From Dasypus novemcinctus (taxonomy: Eukaryota > Chordata > Mammalia > Cingulata > Dasypodidae): 64,000 bases of DNA. Below, piece after piece: positions 1 through 11,490 of the stretch. The DNA lies in contig NC_080680.1 of NCBI RefSeq assembly GCF_030445035.2, forward strand, positions 46,885,212 through 46,949,211. Reading direction: 5' to 3'. Under the pieces are notes generated by a model. That model made no database searches. It had not been told where the DNA came from and worked only from the letters and a program-made list of their open reading frames with translations. Position numbers and translations under genes: made by a program. The first letter of the stretch is position 1. Every line of letters begins with the position of its first letter.

Positions 1-1435
1 ATCACCTCTGCACACCCTATACAAAAATTAACTCAAGATTGATCAAAGATCTAAATATAAGAGCCAAGACCATAAAGTCCTAGAAGATCATGCAGGGAAG
101 CATCTATGAGATCTTGTAGTAAGAAATGGTTTCATGTACTTTACACTCAAAGCATGAGTGACAAAAGAAAAAATAGATAAATAGGACTGCTTCAAAATTA
201 AAAACTTTTGTGCTTCAAAGAAATTTATCAAGGAGAAAAGACAGGCTACTCTATGGGAGAAAATATTTGGGAACCATCTATCCAATAGGGGTCTAATATC
301 CAGCATATATAAAGAAATTCTACACCTTGAAAATAAAAAGATAATAATCCATTTAAAAATGGGCAAGAGATTTGTATAGACACTTCTACAAAGTAGAAAT
401 ACAAATGGCTAAAAAACACATGAAAATATGCTCAACATAACTAGCTATTAGGGAAATTCAAATCAAAACTTCAATGAGATATCATCTTACACCCATTAGA
501 CTGGTGCTTTTTAAAAAAAAACAGAGGACTGTAAGTGTTGGAGAGGATGTGGAGGAATGGGAACAGTTATCCACAGCTGGTAAGAATGTACAATGGTGCA
601 GCCATTGTGGAGGATGGTTTGGTGGTTCCTCAGGAAGCTAACTATAGAGCTGTCATATAAAGAGCAATTCCACTGCTGGATATCTACCCAGAAGAATTGA
701 AAGCAAGGACATGAACAGATATATGTACACCAGTGATCAGAGCAGCATTATCCACTATTGTGAAAAGTTGGAAGCAACCCAAATGTTCATCAACACATGA
801 ATGAATAAGCAAACTATGGTATATACATACAATGGAATTTTACTCAGCTGTAAGAAGGAATGCAGTATTAGCACATAGGATAACATGGATGGATCCTGAA
901 AACCTTATGTTAAGTGAAGTAAGTCAGGCACTGAAGGATGAATATTACATGACCTCACTGATATGACTTAAGCAAACTGAATAGACTCACAGATCTAGAG
1001 TCTGGAAGACAGGTTTACAGGAAACAGAAAAGGAGTAGACGGTAATGAGCCAATGTTCATATGGGCAAAATCTATGATGAAGTGGAAGGGTGTGGTTAGG
1101 CAGTGAATGGTGTGAGAGTGGGGCAGGGATGTGTTTGGGATTGGCTGTGTGGGTCTGTGAAGGGGAGTAGGGTGGGGGGATGGGTTGGACTATCACTGGA
1201 ACTGGGGGGAGGGCTAGAGGAAGGAACAGATGAACTCTGGATATTTGCAGGTCTGTGATTAAAACTACAATGTTGGGAAAGCTCTTTTGGCAAATATGGC
1301 AGGGGAGGGTAACTGGTGTAGGGTATTGGGTGTGGGGGATATACAGGATAGGGTGCACCTGGGGCATCCTTCTATGGAATATGTAAGTATTCCTTTTGTC
1401 ATAGTGCATTATCTCAGTGGGTGGAGACCAATACG
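1..1435 (+). mobile_element. LINE-1 fragment: end of ORF2 plus 3' UTR
   Basis: About 1-950 reads like the degraded end of L1 ORF2 and the adjoining tail. It includes the typical phrases around 470-560 (ending a codon run before the 3' UTR) and 720-830 (counterparts recur at 7490-7640 and 24640-24760). About 950-1435 is a G-rich tract typical of L1 3' UTRs in xenarthrans, with many GGG runs. No intact reading frame exists, and the open frames here are chance. The left end is cut by the window edge. The right limit is approximate because similar 3'-UTR-type sequence follows. Confidence 0.75.
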
Positions 1436-1439
1436 ATAA

Positions 1440-2395
1440 ACAAGAAAATATTAAACACCATTCCTAGGAAGTCCTGCTGTGTTCTCAATTAGAGGGACAA
1501 GAATCCTTCGAGAACAGAGGCAGTACCTAATAAAAGAAAACAGACCAATATGTCAAGTTTCAATATTATTGCAAGTAACTACAAATCTTATTCTTCAAAA
1601 ATTGAAACTTAGTGGTTACCATAATTTCCAAAGGGAAGGGGAAGGAAGAATTGAATACATGAAACATAGGGCATTTTTAGGACATTAGAATTATTCTGCA
1701 TGATCTTGCAATATTGGATACAGGCCATTTTACATTTTGTCAAAACCTATAAAAGTCTATGGTCCAGGGAAACGGACTTGGCCCAGTGGTTAGGGCGTCC
1801 GTCTACCACATGGGAGGTCCGCGGTTCAAACCCCGGGCCTCCTTGACCCCTGTGGAGCTGGCCCATGCGCAGTGCTGATGCGCACAAGGAGTGCCGCCCC
1901 AAGCAGGGGTGTCCCCCGCGTAGGGGAGCCCCAATCGCAAGGAGTGCACCCGTAAGGAGAGCCGCCCAGCGCGAAAGAAAGTGCAGCCTGCTCAGGAACG
2001 GCGCCGCCCACACTTCCCGTGCCGCTGACTACAACAGAAGCGGACAAAGAAACAAGACGCAGCAAATAGACACAGAGAACAGACAACCGGGGGGAGGGGG
2101 GGAATTAAATAAATAAATAAATCTTTTTAAAAAAAAGTCTATGGTTCAACTTGTAAACCATAATGTAAACTTTTGACCATGGTTAGTAGCAATGCTTCAA
2201 TATTTGTACATCAGTTGTAACAAATGTACCATCCGTATGTAGAATTAATAATAGGAGAGAGTAGAAAAGGGGAAGGGTGTGGGGTATAAAGGAATCCCCT
2301 ATTTTTTCTGTGACTTTTCTGTAACCTAAAGTTTCTCTGAAGATAAAATGGAAAAAATAAGACACTAGGGGAATATATGGAAGAAATTGTTACTG
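1440..2395 (+). mobile_element. Xenarthran L1 3'-UTR-type repeat, copy 1 (split by a SINE)
   Basis: This stretch is similar in order and wording to 2700-4145 and, on the other strand, to 42000-42515. Shared landmarks are the segment around 1630-1740 with its counterpart at 3800-3910, and 2150-2340 with 3930-4130. The middle part of the longer copy (2880-3700) is missing here. A DAS SINE sits inside it at 1764-2132. The element ends in an A-rich stretch. Assignment to L1 3' UTR is an inference from its position after L1 and from related tails elsewhere in the window. Confidence 0.6.
1764..2132 (+). mobile_element. DAS-type SINE with target-site duplication
   Basis: The element has a tRNA-like head with a recognisable B-box region (GGTTCAAACCCC near 1823), a long body with GC-rich tandem-like phrases, and a poly(A)/AAATAAAT tail. 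It is flanked by the 13-base direct repeat AAAAGTCTATGGT at 1751-1763 and 2133-2145. Near-identical copies occur throughout the window on both strands, so the family is young and abundant. This matches the armadillo DAS-SINE family. The frames open across it are not genes. Confidence 0.93.
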
Positions 2396-2569
2396 TACAT
2401 ACAAGACAACAGATCTTACAGTTATGAAAGACATAATATCTTTTTAAATTTTTATATTATATCAATTTTTAAAAATTTTTGTATTTTGTTATTTTTAAGA
2501 CTTATTATTTCACTTTCTTACTAATTTTATTTGGCTATTTTGGGGGCTTTGTTTTTGGAAAGGTTTTCA

Positions 2570-4145
2570 ATCACAGAAGGGTCAAACTTTGGCAGAAGAG
2601 GATGACTGACTCACGTTGTCAGTGATGGGGATGTGTGGGAAGGGTTGCACTTTGCGCATGCGTCTAAGGCATCTGAATACGTTCACTTGTTGACGGGGTA
2701 TTGTCTTTATTGGTGGAGTCCCACAAAATGATCGAAAAAATATTGAATTCTTATCCTGGGGTGTTCTGCTACATTCTCCAATAGAATGACAAGAATCTCC
2801 CAGGTACTAGGGCAGTGCCTAATGAAGGAAGACAGACCATTATGCCAGGCTCTTGATATTGAAGATTGTACTTATGAACCTTTTCTTGTGAAATTGAAAC
2901 TTAGCCTACTATTATATTTGCCTAAGAGTTACCTCCTGAAAGCCACCTTGTTGCTCAAATGTGGCCTCTCTTTAAGCCAAACTCAGCATATAAACATACT
3001 ACCTTCCCTCCAGCATGGGACTTGACTCCCAGGGATGAGCCTCCCTGCCACCAAGGGATTATTACCAAGCACCAATTCGTAATGCATCAGGAAAAAGACC
3101 TTAACCAAAAGGGGGAAATATTAAATACAAATGAGTTTTTATGGCTAAGAGATTTCAAAGTGAGTCAGGAGCTCATTCCAGGGGTTTCACTTACGCACAT
3201 CTCAGTACGGTCTCATTGACTGCCACAGTAAACAGTACTTCAAACAGCAGGGCTCCTGAGGACTCTAGAGACATCCAGACACATAAGCAGGATAGACAAG
3301 CTCAGGAATTTGGCATCCTGTCAGTGGGCCTTACTCTGAAGTTTATGGTCCCTAGTGTAATAGACTTAGATTCATTTATAATTTCCCTACACATGGCTCT
3401 TCTTCCCCTTTTATTTGAACCTATAAATAGCACTACTTGTTAAATATATGTCCCAGAGACTTAAATCTTTGGCTCAGTAATGTGCCTGTATCTCAGAAGA
3501 GTGCAACACCTACTCTCCAGTTCATTAGGCTCACCCAGAACAACTACCAAGCTGATGATGATGGACACTGCCCACCCAAGGAAGGGAGAGTATCTGCAAC
3601 TTCAAGCAAGATAGTTCCATCCATCTGCCCCATGGGACCTAGGTCCCCTCTCAATCAGAAACAGAGTGGGCATCACCATCCTAAATCCTCAAGATTGGAA
3701 AATGAACAATGGACTAAAGTAAACTTATTATTATTCTATTACAGACTATTATTCTGGAAATGGAAGAACTTTTATCATTGATATAAAGGCAGTGGCCACC
3801 AGAGGTTCTAAGGGGAAGGAGAGGGAAAAATAGGTGTAATATGAGGGCATTTTCAGTACATTGGAATTGTTCTGCATGACACTGCAATAGCGGATACAGG
3901 TCATTATATATTTTGTCATAACCTACAAAATTGTGCAAAATAGACTGTAAACAATACTGTGAACTAGAGTCCACAGTTAGCAGCAATGCTTCAATATGTG
4001 TTCATCAATTTTAGCAAATGTACCACACTAATGAAGATTGTTGTTAATGTGGGAAAATGTGGGAGGGGGAGGGCAAATACACTAAAATATGGAAATCCCC
4101 TATATTTTTAAATGTAACATTTATGTAATCTACAGCTTATTTAAA
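2570..4145 (+). mobile_element. Xenarthran L1 3'-UTR-type repeat, copy 2 (longer)
   Basis: This is the fuller version of the repeat at 1440-2395. It lacks an open frame of real length and ends with a poly-pyrimidine/poly(A)-like tail near 4100-4140. The tail of 42000-42515, reverse-complemented, matches 3640-4140 closely, and a short young tail of related type is at 20052-20261. The sequence from 2396 to 2570 in front of it is AT-rich and shows nothing recognisable. Confidence 0.6.
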
Positions 4146-4200
4146 AAGAAAAAGAACAGAAAATCCCAATATCTAAACAAGTTAAGAAAGTAAATCAATA

Positions 4201-4821
4201 GGGATTGATTCACTCAATGTGAATCAACTTATAGGGCCTCAACCTACCATATGGCTGGACCTGGGTTCAATCCTTGGGGCCTCCTGGTAAAAAAGAAGAA
4301 GAAGAAAAGAAAGCGTGTCTGCAGGGCAAGCTAGTGCCTGCATGGCGAGCCAAGTGCCCACGCGGTGAGCCGAATGCCTGTGTGGCAAGCAGAATGCCTG
4401 TGCAGCAAGCCAAGTGCCCATGTGAGTGCCCACGTGGCGAGCCAAGTGTCCACGCAAGTGCCCACATGGTGAGCCAAGTGCCTGCGTGGTGAGTCAGTGC
4501 CCATGCAATTAAGTCACACAGGAAGATGATGACTCAACAAAAGAGAAATGAAGGGGAGAGTCAAGGTGAAGCACAGCAGAGACCAGGAACTGAGGTGGTG
4601 CTATTAACAGGGAACCTCTCTCCATATCAGAGGCCCCCAGGATCGAATCCCAGTGACTCCTAGAGGAAAAAGATGAGAAGAGAAGACAAAAAGAGAAATA
4701 GATACAGCAGATCACACAGTGAATGGACACAGACAGCAAAAACAGCAGGGCAGGAGAGGGGGAGGGGAAATAAAAAATAAAATAAAGTAAAATAAAATAA
4801 AATAAATGTATCTTTTGAAAA
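4201..4821 (+). mobile_element. Composite DAS SINE: head, VNTR, second head, A-rich tail
   Basis: The insertion is bounded by a 17-base direct repeat with one mismatch at 4184-4200 and 4822-4838. This shows the whole 620-base block arrived as one unit. A tRNA-like head lies at about 4230-4290 and a tandem array at 4330-4505. A second head-like region is at about 4610-4665, followed by an A-rich tail with AAATAAAATAAA repeats. The second head and the VNTR could belong to a known longer DAS subfamily. Confidence 0.8.
4330..4505 (+). repeat. VNTR of about 20 bases inside a SINE
   Basis: About nine units of 15 to 20 bases with consensus near GCCAAGTGCCCACGTGGCGA. Units differ by CpG-decay-type changes and by 3- or 5-base shortening. 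The array lies wholly within the SINE composite at 4201-4821. Confidence 0.8.
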
Positions 4822-6623
4822 AAGAAAGTGAATCAATAATCAAATTCCTTTCAACAAAGGTAAGTGCAGGACTAGATAGCTTCACTGGTGATTTCTACCA
4901 AACATTTAAAGTATTAACAACTCTTAAATACTTCCAAGAATAGAAGAGAAGGGAACACATCCTAACTCATTCTATGAGGCCAGAATTATCCTGATACCAG
5001 AGTCATATAAAGATATCACAAGAAGAGAAACTACAGACCAATATCCCTGATAAATATGGTTGCAAAAATCCTCAACAAAATACTAGCAAACCTAATTCAA
5101 CAGCATATTAAAAGGATTATATACCATGACCAAGTGGGATTTATCCCAGGAATGCAAAGATAGTTCAAGATAAGGAAACCAATCAAGGTAATACATTACA
5201 TTAATAAAAAGAAAAAAACAAAACAAAACAAATGATCATCTCAATCAATGGAGAAAAAGCATTTGACAAAATCCAACAGCCATTCATGATTTTTTTAAAA
5301 AGAGAGAGAAAACTAGGGAGAGAGGGAACTTCCTCAGCATAAAAGGTATTTGTGAAATATCCACAGCTAACATCACACTCAATGATGAAAGACTTAAAGA
5401 TTTCCCCTTAAGATTAGGAACAAGACAAAGCTGTCCATTTTTATCACTGCTATCTGACACTGCACTACAAGTTTTAGACAGAGCAATTAGGCAAGAAAAA
5501 TAAATAAAAGGCATCCAAACTGGAAAGGAAGAAATAAAACTATTGCTATTCACAGATAACATGATCCTTTATATAGAAAATCCCAAGGAATCCATGGGAA
5601 AATTAATAGCAAATTTGTGGAGTACAAGACCAACACACAGGAATCAATTTTTTCATTTCACCAGCAATGAACAATTTGAAAAGGAAATTAAGAAAATAAA
5701 TTCATATATAATGGCATCTAAAAAAAATAAAATATCCAGAAATAAATTTTACAAAGGAGGTGAAAGTTCTATATACTGAAAACTATAAAACATTGCTGAA
5801 AGATTTTAAAGAATACCTAAATAAATGGAAAAATATCCCATGTTCGTGGATTGGAAGACTTAATATTGTCTACTCAAAGCAATCTACAGTTTAAATGCAA
5901 TCCTGATTAAAATTCCACAGACTTTATTGCAGAAATGGAAAAGCCAATCTTAAGATTCATACAGAATTGCAAAGAGCTCTGGATACCCAAAATAATTTTA
6001 AAGAAGAACAGAAATGGATGACTGCTGCTTCTTGATTCCAAAACTTATTATAATGCTACAGTGGTCAAAACAGTGTGGTACTGGCATAAGCAAAGACATA
6101 CACATCAATGGAATAGAATTGAGATTCTAGAAATAACCAAAAAATCTATTGCCTATTGATTTTTGACAGGGTGCTAACTCTACTCAATGGGGAAAGACTA
6201 TTCTCTTCAATGAAGGTTGCTGAGAAAACTGAACATCTACATGCAAAAGAATGAAGGTGGACTCCTATCTGGCACCATATACAAACTTAATTCAAAATGG
6301 ATCAATAACTTACATGTAAAATCAAAATCATAAAACATAGAAAACATAGGGGATTTTTCCTGACCTTGATTTTGGCAGTGGATTCCTGGATATGACAGCA
6401 AGCACACAAAGAACAAAAGAAAAAAACAGATAAATTAGAGTTCATCAAAATTAAAAAATGTTTTGTACCAAAGGCATTATCATGAAAGTGGAAAGACAAC
6501 CTAGAATATGGGAGTAAATAGTTGCAAATCATATATCTAACAAGGGTTTAATATACAGAATACATAAAGAAATTCCACAACTTAACAACTAAAAGACAAA
6601 TGGCTTAATTTTTAAAATGGGCA

Positions 6624-7157
6624 ACAGTTCGTGTGCAAGGAGGCAACAAGAAGTACGGGGCCCTGAGGCTGAATGTGGGGAATTTCTCCTGGGATCCTGA
6701 GTGCTATATTCACAAAACAAGGATGATCGATGTTCTCTGCAATACATCTAATAATGAGCTGGTTCGCACCAAGACCCTGGTGAAGAACTGTATTGTGCTC
6801 ATTGACAACACACTGTACCAGCGGTGGTACAAGTCCTGCTGTGCTCTGCCACAAGAAGGGGGCCAAGCTGCTTACTGAGGAGGAAGAGATTTTAAGCAAA
6901 AAAAATCAAAGAAAATCCACAAGAAATATGATGAAAGGAAAAAGAATGCCAAGATCAGCTGTCTTCTGGAGGAGCAGTTCCAGCATGGCAAGCTTCTTGC
7001 ATGCATTGCTTCAGGGCCAGGCCAGCATGGCTAACAGATGGCTATATGCTAGAGGGCAAGAAGGTGGAGGTCTATCTGAGGAAAACCAAGGCCCGGAAAG
7101 GCAAATAATTCCTTCCTCCCGTCCTAGCTCCTGTAATAAAGTTTATTGTTCTATAAA
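6624..7157 (+). pseudogene. RPS8P: RPS8 processed pseudogene, 5'-truncated
   Basis: The translation from about 6633 matches 40S ribosomal protein S8 from about codon 45 onward. The segment [18 protein letters not shown] and the run [19 protein letters not shown] are clear. A deletion near 6850 shifts the frame, so it stops at about 6876-6878. S8-like sequence then continues in other frames to the C-terminal KARKGK-like end, with a stop at 7106-7108. It has no introns, carries an AATAAA at 7135-7140 and a short A run at about 7157-7164. L1 sequence continues on both sides, with the target repeated as AAAATGG(G)CAA. It is a dead retrocopy lacking roughly the first 45 codons. Confidence 0.93.
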
Positions 7158-7950
7158 AAAAATGGCAAAGGATTTGACTAGATATTTCTCCAAAAAAGAT
7201 ATACAAATGGCCAATAAGCACATGAAAAGATGCTCCATATCATTAGTCATTAGGGAAACACAAACCAAAACTATAACAAGATACCACTTTATACCAGCGA
7301 GGATGGCTATTACCTTTAAAGAAGAAAATAACAAGAGTTGGTGAGATGTGGAGAAACTGGAACCCTTGTGCATTGCTGGTGGGAATGTAAAATGGTTGCA
7401 GCCACTGTGGAAAAGTTTGGTCTTCCCTCAGTTAAACATAGGATTGCTACTCCTAGAAACATACCCAAAAGAAGTGAAAACAGGGGCTCAAACAGATATT
7501 TTTATGCCAATGTTCATAGCCACGTTATTCACAATAGGCCAAAGGTGGAAACAACCCAAGTATTCATCAACAGATGAAGGGACATAGAATATAATTTGGC
7601 CATAAAAAGGAATAAAGTTCTTATACTTGCTATAAGATGGATGAAACTTGAATATATTATGCTAAATAAAACAATTCAGACAAAAAGGTCAAATATTATA
7701 TGATTCCACTCATGAAATATCTAAAAGAGGCAAATTCATAGAGACAGAAAGTAGATTAGAGGCTGCTAGGGGCAGGGGAGAGGTGAATGGGAATTATTGT
7801 TAAATGGGTACAGGATTTCTGTTCAGGAAGACAAAAAATTTTTGGTAACGTGGTAATAATGGTTGCACAACACTGTAAATGTAATTATTGCCACTGAAGT
7901 GTACACTAAAAATGGTTATAAGGACAAATTCTATGTTATTCCATATATAG

Positions 7951-9265
7951 ACAGATAGATACATATAGATATATTTGTATCTACAGTAAAAATTTTTTTT
8001 CAAGTTGCAAAATCTCAAGCCCCATCCCAGTCCTACTGAATCAGAATCTGCACATTAACAAGATTCCTCAGATGGTTCATATGCACATTGAAGTTTGAGA
8101 AGCTCTTGAAGTAAAGGGCAAGTGGAAGAAATGGAAGAAAGACAATTCCTAAATTGTAAGAGAACAGAATGAGTTTATTTGTAAGTATGTCTGACGGTGG
8201 AACATGATCAAGAGTCTGATGGCTTCTATTGCTTTTGTCTTTACAAGTTTTCCTTCCTTTAGCAACAATAATTCTGTAAATTTCACCCATTCATTCATTC
8301 ATTACGAAGAGTTAACGTATGCCTACAATATAACAGGCACTGTTTTAGTTTGCTGCAGTCATCTACATTAGGGTTTCCTTTTGCCATGGCAGGCTATTCC
8401 TTTCTTAATTTCAGGAATCTTGACTTTTAAAAAATTTGTCCAAATCATATCAACTAAATTACTTTGAAAGGCAGTAATTCCAATGACATCATGCTACCAA
8501 TCACCCACAAATAAATTTCCCTTTAAAACAGCAAACCATATTGGGATTAAAACTCATCAGTCTCAAAACATAAAAACTTAGTTGGAAGATATTGATGGAT
8601 CTGAAACTAGACCACTTAAAAGCATTAAGTATAAATTCAGTATATAGTAAGCACCTAGCATGTGCCAGGCCTTCTCCTAGGCATTTCAGAGAAAAACAAG
8701 CATGAGACAGTCCCATTAACATGGCTAATGCTCTGCTGTCGCTGTCTTGAAATCCACAATGATTTTATCTTTGAACTTGTAAGTGGAGTGCAATTCCTTC
8801 AACTTTTTAAATGAACTCTGATGGGAACATGGACCTCTTGGTAAGCAGAAGAATATATGCAGAAGAAATGGCCCTTTCCTGCTTTTTGAACAGGAGCCTT
8901 GCATTTTCATTTTGCACTGAACCCGGCGAATTACGGAGCCGGGCCTGATGCTAGTCAAACAGAACTGTGCGTTAGGTACTGGGATGGAGCGGAAGGCGTG
9001 TTTAGTTAGGAAAGAGTAAATGATCACTCATAGGGAAACTAGAATGAAAGCCGGGTTTTGAAGGACAAAAATAAGTTTGCCAGGTAACTTCACTTCAGAG
9101 AGGGAAGCGAGGTAAGGAGGAGCACTCTTACATAAATCTGTGGACAACATACTGGCTTGTTGTTGTTGTTTTTAACCTGTGTAGTGGGCACAAATCTGGA
9201 AAAGCAAATTCGTGGATAAGAAACGTACATAAATGAACAAATACTCCTTTGGTTTCTATTTTTAC
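7951..9265. other. INSL6 intron 1 (5' end of intron) with old repeats
   Basis: This lies just downstream (transcriptional sense) of the INSL6 exon 1 donor and is mostly non-repetitive. A short MIR-like fragment is at about 8630-8700. I looked for the INSL6 second exon (A-chain CC-x3-C-x8-C block) in all frames here and in 1-8000 and did not see it. Confidence 0.6.
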
Positions 9266-9542
9266 CTGGGTTTAGTCCTGTTCCCGGGTCTAGGGAAGGG
9301 GCTGGAGAGCTTTCGAACCCGTCGGGAATCAAACTTGCAGCCTTCTCCGCGGCCTGGGCAATCAGCTGCGTGAATGGGGTTTCCTCTCCGAACTGACTCC
9401 AGTCACTTGTCCCACAGAGTTTTTCTATTTCTCTCAGCAGGTGCCTGCCGCATAGCTTCTTGGGCTGGTTGATGTCGCCCAGTTCAAGGGAGAACCCAAG
9501 CAGAAGGAGACACATGACAGAACAGCAGAGGAGCCGCCGCAT
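9266..9542 (-). CDS. INSL6: INSL6 exon 1 (signal peptide, B chain, start of C-peptide)
   Basis: INSL6 is a secreted relaxin/insulin-superfamily peptide expressed mainly in male germ cells. This exon starts at ATG 9540-9542 and gives 92 codons plus one base before the donor (CAG|GTAAAA, boundary at 9266/9265). That is the phase-1 intron expected for this family. The first 21 or so residues form a hydrophobic signal peptide. The B chain has KKLCGRHLLREIEKLCG with Cys31 and Cys43 spaced C-x11-C, and Trp48. The stretch EETPFTQLIAQAAEK is typical of INSL6 rather than relaxin. The second exon, with the A chain, must lie beyond position 1. In other mammals this intron is long, so its absence is expected. 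The exon is open with no damage. Confidence 0.95.
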
Positions 9543-9705
9543 CGCTGCGCCCGGGGCGAGCCCGCCGCGCCCCCAACCGCCCGCGCGCGCCCCCTGCCGC
9601 CTTCCGAGCGGGCGGACCCCGCGAGAACAGCGAGGCGCCGCGCGCGGCGGGCCTCCCCCGGCGGTCTCAGGCGGTTGAGAGTAGTGGCCCTGGGTTCTTA
9701 AAGTG
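9543..9705 (-). promoter_or_regulatory. GC-rich, CpG-dense INSL6 5' region
   Basis: The 130 bases upstream of the INSL6 start are very GC-rich with many CpG dinucleotides (9540-9670), in an otherwise AT-rich region. No TATA box is seen at a suitable distance. This fits a CpG-island-type promoter. The transcription start cannot be set from sequence alone. Confidence 0.6.
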
Positions 9706-11229
9706 GGAGCCAGAAGTGCCCGGCGTTTGACTCGTTTTTCTAGCCTTCCTCGGAGGAGACTTATAAAATGAAAAGCGGGAACGTGAGAACTTTTTAAAGT
9801 GATAATGTAGCCATAAAAAATATTGCTCCCACTGCCTGGAATACATTTCCCGCCCTTTTTGCCTGGTTGTTAACGAGGCGGCGTCGCTTTCTCCCAGAAG
9901 CCTCCTCTCACCTCCTCCTGGTGTTTATCAAGGTTGAGGTGTTTACATTCATTTCTGCGCTTGTTCCATCGCTTCTTCCCTCAAACCCCCAAGCTTCATG
10001 AAGGCAGGGCATGTGTCTGTCCTTCTCACTGGGTCCCTAGTGCCTGACAAGTCGTTGGCGATCCATATGTGTAGACTCAACGGTGAAACATGTCCAGGCT
10101 AAATAAAGTATGTGTACGTGCATTTCAAAGTCAGATTCAAAGCGTCTTCAGAAAAATCCTGCCAGTTCCACAGTAGGAATCTAGCCTCAATCTCCAGAAC
10201 AAACAGGTAGGGATACTGTCATGAGATACCTGGGATGAAAATCTGGCTCTTCTAATTATAAAGTACAGAGCATTTCCTATTGCCAAATTTTCAGTAGTTT
10301 GGGATAAGGACCCCTAGAATAGCAGCACGAAGTGTGTAACGCAAGAGATCAAGCCCAGGAAGGTTGACTGAATGTTTGCATATTCCGAAGAAATCACAAG
10401 GGAGGCCAGCAAGAGTAGACATACCTTTAATACTTACACGACTCCATCGCTGCCCTCCAGGTACCGGGATATGGGATAATAAAGTCATTACGGCAGAGGG
10501 GAACAGGTTAGTGCAGGAAACAGCCTCATATTTGAGAAGTTAAAGTTTAAAGCTTTACGTGGGCGCCCGGTTTCGGGAACATGCTTACCAAACTCAGCTC
10601 TGTGTCTAAGGATCGCAGCTGGCCAGTTCTACCCGCTCCTTCCCTCCCTGTGACAAATGTGGAGGAGGCGGGGAAGGGTATTCATTAACCCCTCAAGCTG
10701 CAATTTTCGATTAGGTAATTTTGCTAGGTTAGGAGGGAGATGGCAGGGAAGTGCAGGGCACTCTTATAGGTCGCTTTGTCATTTTTAATTTAAATTTTGT
10801 TTTATTATTATCAAGTGTGTTGTCTCGGAAGGCTATATTACCAGTCATGAGGGAACAGTAAGAGGTCCTCTGAGGGTTAATCAACTTTAGGATGCCAAAG
10901 CCGGGGAGTGAGGCCAGCTTGTCAGAGATACACTTCACCACGTCCTTTTACAATATTATTTTTCTCCCTCTTCTATGTCTTTTTCCCTTTTTCATCCCTC
11001 AAGCTTTGCGCTGCTTCCCAGTGACATCCATGAATGCTGTTAAATTACTGGCAATCAGATTTTTTTAAAAGGTCGATATTAGGTAGGGTAGCACGATTTC
11101 ATCGACTTCCTTGGAAAACAAGAAATGTCCAAACTGGCCCATCAGTTCTATTCAGTACTCTATCAGGTAAACCTTGTGAGAAAAGAAAAAACTCATTATA
11201 CTTAAGGGAAGATTTAAGAAAACTCTCAA
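9706..11229. other. Intergenic, with a short L2 fragment
   Basis: An L2 3'-end fragment is visible at about 9985-10085 (plus strand; the 'aggcagggcatgtgtctgtc' phrase). The rest shows no gene and no clear repeat. Its reading frames are short and have no family features. Confidence 0.5.
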
Positions 11230-11490
11230 GTAATATGTCAGAACTCAGCAAATTTTACTTACACGCTTTTCTTTGCATCCCCTATACTCTCATCCCCTTT
11301 ATATTTCTCCATACACACTTATTACAATTGACGTACTATATATTTTCCATCCCTATATGTTTAAGTTCTGACTCCTTCTACCAGAATGTAAGCTCCATGC
11401 TGGATTTTTGCCTGTTTTATTTATTCTGATAGCCTCTTTGTTTTGCATAGTGTCTGCACATAGTAGGTTCTCAATAATAATTTAATAATT
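11230..11490 (+). mobile_element. L2 LINE fragment
   Basis: The sequence contains the conserved L2 3'-end wording: 'gaatgtaagctccatgctgg' (near 11385) followed by 'cacatagtaggttctcaata' near the end. It is old and diverged. A second weak L2-like piece is at 11700-11825. Confidence 0.75.

Larger units (their letters stand above)
4150..7950 (+). mobile_element. LINE-1, ORF2 3' half plus 3' UTR
   Basis: Degraded L1 ORF2 reverse-transcriptase region reads from about 4840 to 6610 in several broken frames. For example, the segment at 5100-5180 gives the RT phrase HDQVGF-like, and 5540-5780 is another recognisable block. The C-terminal part resumes after an inserted pseudogene at 7160, and an L1-type 3' end closes near 7950. 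Two later insertions split it: a composite SINE at 4201-4821 and an RPS8 retrocopy at 6624-7157. Multiple stops make it inactive. Confidence 0.85.

Noticed and set aside
987-1409. 140-codon minus-strand frame.
   Set aside because: It is antisense to a G-rich L1 3' UTR; proline-rich composition follows from the G runs.
1780-1850. tRNA-like sequence in the SINE heads.
   Set aside because: These are the tRNA-derived promoters of the SINE family, not tRNA genes; they sit in dozens of places with SINE bodies and target duplications.
4330-4505. CRISPR-like array of 20-base units.
   Set aside because: No unique spacers separate the units, and it is in a mammalian SINE.
1-9265. Possible INSL6 exon 2.
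   Set aside because: No CC-x3-C-x8-C A-chain block was seen on the minus strand. This intron is long in other mammals, so the exon is expected outside the window.
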